In this document: positions 5,788 through 9,559 of the stretch, in pieces
Layout: the number at the start of each line of letters is the position of its first letter
Numbering within the stretch: the first letter of the stretch is position 1
From: Candidatus Thalassarchaeaceae archaeon
GTDB taxonomy: Archaea > Thermoplasmatota > Poseidoniia > Poseidoniales > Thalassarchaeaceae
Length of the DNA stretch: 9,559 nt
Direction of reading: 5' to 3'
Assembly: GCA_013329905.1 (NCBI GenBank)
Contig: DUJH01000010.1
Span: 14,043-23,601, forward strand
Program-made: the position numbers and the translations under genes
Notes under the pieces: generated by a model
Seen by the model: the letters and a program-made list of their open reading frames with translations, nothing else
The model's database searches: none
What the model was told of the DNA's origin: nothing

Positions 5788-6402
5788 ATGAGTGAAAACG
5801 AGTCACCCCTAGTGCCGTATGATGTCTATGAGACGCACGCGGTTCACATTGGAACAAACCAAAAATCCTCGGACATGCAACGCTTCATCGACACGGACCG
5901 TGCCGACGGTAGCGGACTGCACTTGATTGACATCAACCAGACGGATGAGCGCATCCGCACAGTTGCAAAATTTCTCTCTCGCTACGACCCAGAGCGCATC
6001 CTCGTCGTCAGCGCTCGCCAGTATGGACAGCGCCCTGCTCGCAAGTTCGCTCAGTCAATCGGTGCCAAGCGCATCGTTGGCCGCTTCATTCCAGGCACGA
6101 TGACTAACCCTCGGCTGCGAACCTATCAGGAGCCGGAGGTCCTCTTCGTGACCGATCCGGCTGCGGATGCTCAGGCCCTCTCAGAGGCTGTCTCCACGGG
6201 CCTACCAGTCGTTGGAATCGTCGACGCAAACAACACTCTTCGCAACGTCGATCTGGCTTTGCCTGCCAACAATAAGGGTCGCCGCTCGCTGGCTTTGATC
6301 TACTGGCTCTTGGCTCGCGAGATCTTGACTGCTCGTGGCAGCACGAATTACGCGGACTGGGAGCGAGCCCAAAACGTCGAAGAGTGGGAATCCACTTTCT
6401 GA
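5788..6402 (+). CDS. rpsB: Small-subunit ribosomal protein uS2, archaeal form
   Basis: A structural protein of the 30S subunit, 204 aa, which is the usual full archaeal length; bacterial S2 is longer and carries a coiled-coil insertion that is absent here. Family signatures run in order: HIGTNQKSSDM at 20-30, LHLIDINQTDERI at 45-57, ILVVSARQYGQRPARKFA at 71-88, RFIPGTMTNP at 99-108, EPEVLFVTDPAAD at 115-127, PVVGIVDANN at 140-149, and NVDLALPANNKGRRSLALIYWLLARE at 153-178. These match archaeal and eukaryotic uS2. This is the most reliable sign that the window is archaeal. In many archaea this gene sits in a cluster with rpl13, rps9, RNA polymerase subunits and enolase; none of these is adjacent here. 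Hairpins on both sides suggest an independent transcript. Confidence 0.96.
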   Translation: MSENESPLVPYDVYETHAVHIGTNQKSSDMQRFIDTDRADGSGLHLIDINQTDERIRTVAKFLSRYDPERILVVSARQYGQRPARKFAQSIGAKRIVGRFIPGTMTNPRLRTYQEPEVLFVTDPAADAQALSEAVSTGLPVVGIVDANNTLRNVDLALPANNKGRRSLALIYWLLAREILTARGSTNYADWERAQNVEEWESTF

Positions 6403-6423
6403 AATTCAAGATTCGGCACTTTC

Positions 6424-6438
6424 GGCGCTGTGAGCGCC
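6424..6438 (+). terminator. GC-rich 6-3-6 hairpin after rpsB
   Basis: GGCGCT at 6424-6429 pairs with AGCGCC at 6433-6438 around a GTG loop, beginning 22 bases after the rpsB stop. It is the third hairpin of the same design in consecutive gaps and again has no T-run behind it. Confidence 0.4.
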
Positions 6439-6502
6439 AACTGCTTAGACCCGAGCCGACCAAATAGGAAGAGCAGGGCGGGCAGGTTGTCCGGATGTAG
6501 CC

Positions 6503-6509
6503 GGAGGGG
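6503..6509 (+). promoter_or_regulatory. Ribosome binding site of the DEAD-box helicase
   Basis: GGAGGGG ends 9 bases before the ATG at 6519. The stretch GGGGC...TACCATGGA is shared with the FKBP start region. Confidence 0.6.
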
Positions 6510-6518
6510 CTGCCTACC

Positions 6519-8057
6519 ATGGACAAAGACATCAGATTCGATTCACTCGGGCTTCGGCCATATATCGCCAATTCTCTGATTGGAATGGGCTTTGAGGAAA
6601 TGACTCCGGTTCAGGCCGAGGTAATCCCTGTGGCTTTGCAAGGCCGAGACATACTAGCCACCGCTCAAACTGGTACTGGAAAGACCGCGGCTTACGTTAT
6701 TCCGATTCTACAGTCGGGTGCTCGCGCGCTTATCCTTGCTCCCACGCGCGAGCTCGCATTACAGGTTCAGGATGATTTCAATCGCATGTGTGGAGGAACT
6801 CACCCCTCCGTCTGTCTGATTGGAGGAGCTCCCTTCCGCGACCAGAAGCGGGCGCTGAAGCGGCGCCCTGATTCGAACATCGTCGCGACTCCCGGGCGAT
6901 TGTGCGATCACATCGATCAAGGTACGGTAAAACTTGGCGACATCGAGATGTTCGTTTTGGATGAGGCGGACGAAATGCTGAGTATGGGATTCTCGGACGA
7001 CCTCGATCGCATCAATGCGGCTATGCCACAAGAGTGTCAGACGCTTTTGCTTGCGGCGACGATGCCGAAGTCGGTCGAGAGGCTGGCAAATGCTGCTCTC
7101 GACCAACCTATTACAATCAAAGCTGGATCAGGGCCGCTGAAGGCTGCTGATACTGTGGCCCAATCGGTCCTCATCGTTCCGAAGAGGAGCCGAGGTCAGG
7201 CCATCGAGAGGCTTCTCGTGCGATATGACCCCGAGGCCTGCCTCATTTTCTGTCGAACTCGAAATCGCACCGAGGAATTGGCAAAGGAATTGTCTCACAT
7301 AGGGGCGGAGTCGCTTCATGGCGGTTACCAACAAAAGCACCGTGACAATGTAATGACGCGGTTCCGAAGTGGCCGCTCGAATCTACTCGTTGCCACCGAT
7401 GTGGCGGCTCGAGGGCTTGATGTCGAGGCCATTGATCTGGTCATTCAGGACGATATGCCCTCGAATTCAGAGGTCTATGTCCATCGCGTCGGCCGTACTG
7501 GCCGAGCGGGCCGCGAAGGACGAAGCATTCTGCTAATTTCGAAGGGTGTCAGCCGCCGAATTGGAATGTTGAACAAAGTCGCTGGACATCTTGGCAAGGA
7601 GGCACTTCCAACAGCGGAAGAAGTCGAGGAATTGCAAACCATCAGATTAGTCGAAGAGATGATGGAAAACGAGCCGGGTCAACTCGCTAGAACAGCGTAC
7701 AACTCGGCTATCGAGTCAAATCTCTCACCAGAACAAATCGCTCTCGCAGCTATCGAGATGCTCGTTGGAGATGCAAAACTCGAGGAAACTTCGAATCACA
7801 CCGGAAACACGGCTCTGGCTCTTACGGTCGGTAAGGTGGATCACGTCAGGCCCAATGATATCGTCGCGGTGATTTGTAATGAGGGCGGTCTCAAAGGAGA
7901 CCGAATCGGTAGAATCGATCTTCTCGACCGCATCAGCGTTGTCGAGGTGCCAAGTTCCGAAATCGACGCTCTCGTCTCAGCCCTATCGAATACCAAGGTC
8001 CGTGGCAGATGGTTGAAGCCTCGCCACGCCGATGATTGGGATTTTGCCAACCGCTGA
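6519..8057 (+). CDS. DEAD-box ATP-dependent RNA helicase with C-terminal DbpA-like RNA-binding domain (CsdA/DeaD type)
   Basis: A 512-aa cytosolic RNA helicase that locally unwinds RNA using ATP, typically in ribosome assembly, mRNA turnover and cold adaptation. All core motifs are visible: Q-motif with F7 and Q32, motif I AQTGTGKT at 49-56, Ia APTREL at 74-79, GG at 102-103, TPGR at 124-127, DEAD at 148-151, motif III at 179-181, motif IV FCRTR at 244-248, motif V ATDVAARGLD at 292-301 and motif VI HRVGRTGRAGR at 322-332. A helical stretch at about 365-420 resembles the dimerisation region of DeaD. Residues 434-500 (LTVGKVDHVRPNDIVAVICN onward, ending RGRWLK) match the RRM-like DbpA RNA-binding domain. 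Motif III reads AAT where nearly all family members have SAT. The gene has its own Shine-Dalgarno sequence and probably its own promoter, and leads into the dihydrouridine synthase gene 64 bases downstream. Confidence 0.95.
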   Translation: MDKDIRFDSLGLRPYIANSLIGMGFEEMTPVQAEVIPVALQGRDILATAQTGTGKTAAYVIPILQSGARALILAPTRELALQVQDDFNRMCGGTHPSVCLIGGAPFRDQKRALKRRPDSNIVATPGRLCDHIDQGTVKLGDIEMFVLDEADEMLSMGFSDDLDRINAAMPQECQTLLLAATMPKSVERLANAALDQPITIKAGSGPLKAADTVAQSVLIVPKRSRGQAIERLLVRYDPEACLIFCRTRNRTEELAKELSHIGAESLHGGYQQKHRDNVMTRFRSGRSNLLVATDVAARGLDVEAIDLVIQDDMPSNSEVYVHRVGRTGRAGREGRSILLISKGVSRRIGMLNKVAGHLGKEALPTAEEVEELQTIRLVEEMMENEPGQLARTAYNSAIESNLSPEQIALAAIEMLVGDAKLEETSNHTGNTALALTVGKVDHVRPNDIVAVICNEGGLKGDRIGRIDLLDRISVVEVPSSEIDALVSALSNTKVRGRWLKPRHADDWDFANR

Positions 8058-8121
8058 ATAGGGAACTCTCGAATCTCCTACCAGCGTTGGCCTGATAACG
8101 AAGGGTCGATGCCGAAACAAC

Positions 8122-9102
8122 ATGGGAGTCGGGCCGGTTCCTCTGTTTCTCGCGCCGATGGCGGGGGTCACCGATCTGGCTTACCGCCTACTCGCTCGCG
8201 AGGTCGGCGCTGACCTGACTTTCACTGAATTCACCGCCGCATCGGGACTTTCCCGCCATGCAAAACACTCCTGGCTGAAAGTGGAATCCGATCCTCGCGA
8301 GTCGCCATTTATCCCGCAGATTTTCGGCGGCGACATCGATGAAATGGTCGCAACTGTCCAACTTTTGCACGACCGAGCGGATATCATCGACCTCAATTTT
8401 GGTTGCCCTGCGCCCAAGGTATGTCGCAACGATGCCGGTGCTGCTCTACTGCGTGACCCAGACAAGGTGGTGCGGATGGTACGCGCTTGCATTGAAGCGT
8501 CTGATGTTCCGATTACCGTGAAAATGCGTCTCGGAACAGGAAGTGGCCCGAATACCGCTTTGGAGATTTGTCAGAGGTTGGAGGCTGAGGGCATTGGGCG
8601 AATCTGCGTGCATGGGAGGACGCTGAGTCAGCGCTACTCTGGCGAGGCTGATTGGTCGCAGATTCGCAGAATAGTCGAGGCTGTCGACATCCCAGTCATC
8701 GCGAATGGGGATATCGTCGATGCTGCGAGTGCTGCTGCCTGCATCGAAGCAACTGGTGCGGCCGGCCTGATGATTGGTCGCGGAGCAATCGGCCGGCCAA
8801 CAATTTTCCACGAGATCAAGAGAGACTTGGGTTGGACTAAGGAAAAGGCTCCTTGGGGTGATGATAACCCTGCAGTAGCACGTTCTTGGTGTTGGCAGCG
8901 TTACCTCGAATTGAGTAGAGAGGTCTACGAATCTGGTCAATGTAAGAACCTCAAGCGACACGCGGTATCATTCACTAAGGGCCTTCCGGGAGCCTCAAAT
9001 ATGCGCGTTGAACTACATTCGATTAACGACCAAAATGCCCTTGGCGATCGGGTGTCTGAATACCTCAGAGAGCTCACAGATACTACAGCAATGGTGGTCT
9101 GA
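8122..9102 (+). CDS. dus: tRNA-dihydrouridine synthase (DusB-like)
   Basis: An FMN enzyme that reduces uridine to dihydrouridine in the tRNA D-loop using NADPH. Its 326 aa match the family's usual length. The TIM barrel opens at LFLAPMAGVTD (8-18), followed by the family's TEF at 35-37. The catalytic cysteine is C95 in LNFGCPAPKV. FMN- and substrate-binding residues include K134 (VKMRLG), H164 (CVHGRT), N195-G-D197 and G219-R220 (IGRGAIGRP). The helical RNA-binding domain follows from about residue 245, with the late KRHAVSFTKGLPGASNMR motif. The start at 8122 fits because the barrel begins only a few residues in; no clear ribosome binding site precedes it. No hairpin separates it from the helicase, so the two are probably cotranscribed. 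Its stop overlaps the start of the DUF2237 gene. Which tRNA uridine it modifies cannot be told from sequence. Confidence 0.95.
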   Translation: MGVGPVPLFLAPMAGVTDLAYRLLAREVGADLTFTEFTAASGLSRHAKHSWLKVESDPRESPFIPQIFGGDIDEMVATVQLLHDRADIIDLNFGCPAPKVCRNDAGAALLRDPDKVVRMVRACIEASDVPITVKMRLGTGSGPNTALEICQRLEAEGIGRICVHGRTLSQRYSGEADWSQIRRIVEAVDIPVIANGDIVDAASAAACIEATGAAGLMIGRGAIGRPTIFHEIKRDLGWTKEKAPWGDDNPAVARSWCWQRYLELSREVYESGQCKNLKRHAVSFTKGLPGASNMRVELHSINDQNALGDRVSEYLRELTDTTAMVV

Positions 9103-9473
9103 TGCACGATTCTATTAATGTCCTCGGCGGCGAATTGGAGACATGTTCTCTAGCTCCAAAGACCGGCTGGTTCCGTGATGGTTGCTGCAATACCGATGCC
9201 CGTGATCGAGGCTCACACACCGTCTGTTGTATACTGACACAAGAGTTCCTCGAATTCGCCCGCTCACGGGGAAACGACCTGATTACACCGGCCCCAGAGC
9301 ATGGCTTCCCCGGACTCAAACCCGGAGATCGTTGGTGTGTCTGTGCACAGACTTGGCAGGATGCTGTCGAGGCAGGGGTTGCCTGTCCGGTTGTGCTCGA
9401 GGCAACCCACGAGGAGGCATTGGTGGCTTGCGATATTGAATTGCTAGAGGCCCATGCCGGCCCTGCCGAATAG
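9102..9473 (+). CDS. DUF2237 family cysteine-rich protein
   Basis: A 123-aa cytosolic protein of a conserved family with no known function. The family signature is nearly complete: NVLGGELETCS at 6-16, P19-KTGWFRDGCCNT (to 31), GSHTVCCILTQEFL at 37-50, GNDLITP at 57-63, FPGLKPGDRWCVCAQTWQDAVEAG at 69-92 and PVVLEATHEEAL at 96-107. Nine cysteines are present (15, 28, 29, 42, 43, 79, 81, 95, 110), including the CC-CC-CxC set typical of the family, which suggests metal binding or redox chemistry; this is inference. The ATG overlaps the Dus stop as TGATG, so its translation is probably coupled to Dus. Confidence 0.9.
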   Translation: MHDSINVLGGELETCSLAPKTGWFRDGCCNTDARDRGSHTVCCILTQEFLEFARSRGNDLITPAPEHGFPGLKPGDRWCVCAQTWQDAVEAGVACPVVLEATHEEALVACDIELLEAHAGPAE

Positions 9474-9486
9474 ATTGAAGGCAGGA

Positions 9487-9559
9487 TTACTGAGAAACAA
9501 CGGCTTCGTCGAGTCGCTGCGCGACTGTTTTCCAGCGGCGCAGAGTTCTGTCGATATTG
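9487..9559 (-). CDS. C-terminal end of an unidentified convergent gene (partial)
   Basis: On the minus strand a frame runs from the right edge to a TAA at 9487-9489 and encodes 23 residues, including TLRRWKTVAQRLDEAVVSQ, an amphipathic helix of natural composition. It ends 13 bases from the stop of the DUF2237 gene, a convergent spacing like that of ccmF and its neighbour. Twenty-three codons are too few to assign a family, and a chance open frame cannot be excluded. A 6-3-6 hairpin at 9512-9526 (AGTCGC / GCGACT) lies inside it. Confidence 0.4.
   Translation of the reverse strand, partial: NIDRTLRRWKTVAQRLDEAVVSQ

Noticed and set aside
9512..9526. 6-3-6 hairpin followed by GTTTT as a terminator of the DUF2237 gene
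   Set aside because: It appears to lie inside the converging minus-strand reading frame, so I did not count it with the intergenic hairpins; if that frame is not real it would be a fourth example with a short T-run.

Overview
The window most likely comes from an archaeon, and my best guess is a marine Group II euryarchaeon (Poseidoniales). The strongest evidence is the ribosomal protein at 5788-6402, which has the archaeal form of uS2. Supporting this are an archaeal-type FKBP with an inserted flap domain and a left-edge fragment resembling the tail of a geranylgeranyl reductase-family flavoprotein (archaeal lipid saturation). Alongside these sit genes of bacterial type: CcmF, a DeaD-like helicase, a dihydrouridine synthase and a DUF2237 protein. 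Such a mixture is common in Poseidoniales. The exact lineage is inference. Gene density is high and the longest gene-free stretch is 286 bases. I see no mobile element, CRISPR array, tRNA or rRNA.

Left part (1-3917): the tail of a probable flavoprotein reductase ends in a TGATG overlap with a long ccmF (787 aa), the haem-ligation component of System I cytochrome c maturation. ccmF converges, with an 18-base gap, on a minus-strand gene for a three-helix membrane protein with a DUF3592 domain and a long acidic cytosolic tail.

Middle (3918-6518): a divergent intergenic region of 191 bases carries two perfect short palindromes and a weak TATA-like stretch. It separates the DUF3592 gene from an FKBP-type prolyl isomerase/chaperone. 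Next come a small secreted lipoprotein of unknown function and rpsB (uS2). After each of these three genes lies a compact GC-rich hairpin with a 6-7 bp perfect stem and a 3-base loop, not followed by a T-run.

Right part (6519-9559): a CsdA/DeaD-like DEAD-box RNA helicase, a tRNA-dihydrouridine synthase 64 bases downstream, and a cysteine-rich DUF2237 protein overlapping the latter by one base form a probable co-directional RNA-handling unit. At the right edge a minus-strand reading frame converges on this unit with a 13-base gap.

No complete novel defence or metabolic system is evident. The items most worth a second look are the two palindromes in the divergent promoter region, the recurrent 3-base-loop hairpins, the base-composition switch inside ccmF, the AAT variant of helicase motif III and the coupling of DUF2237 to the dihydrouridine synthase.
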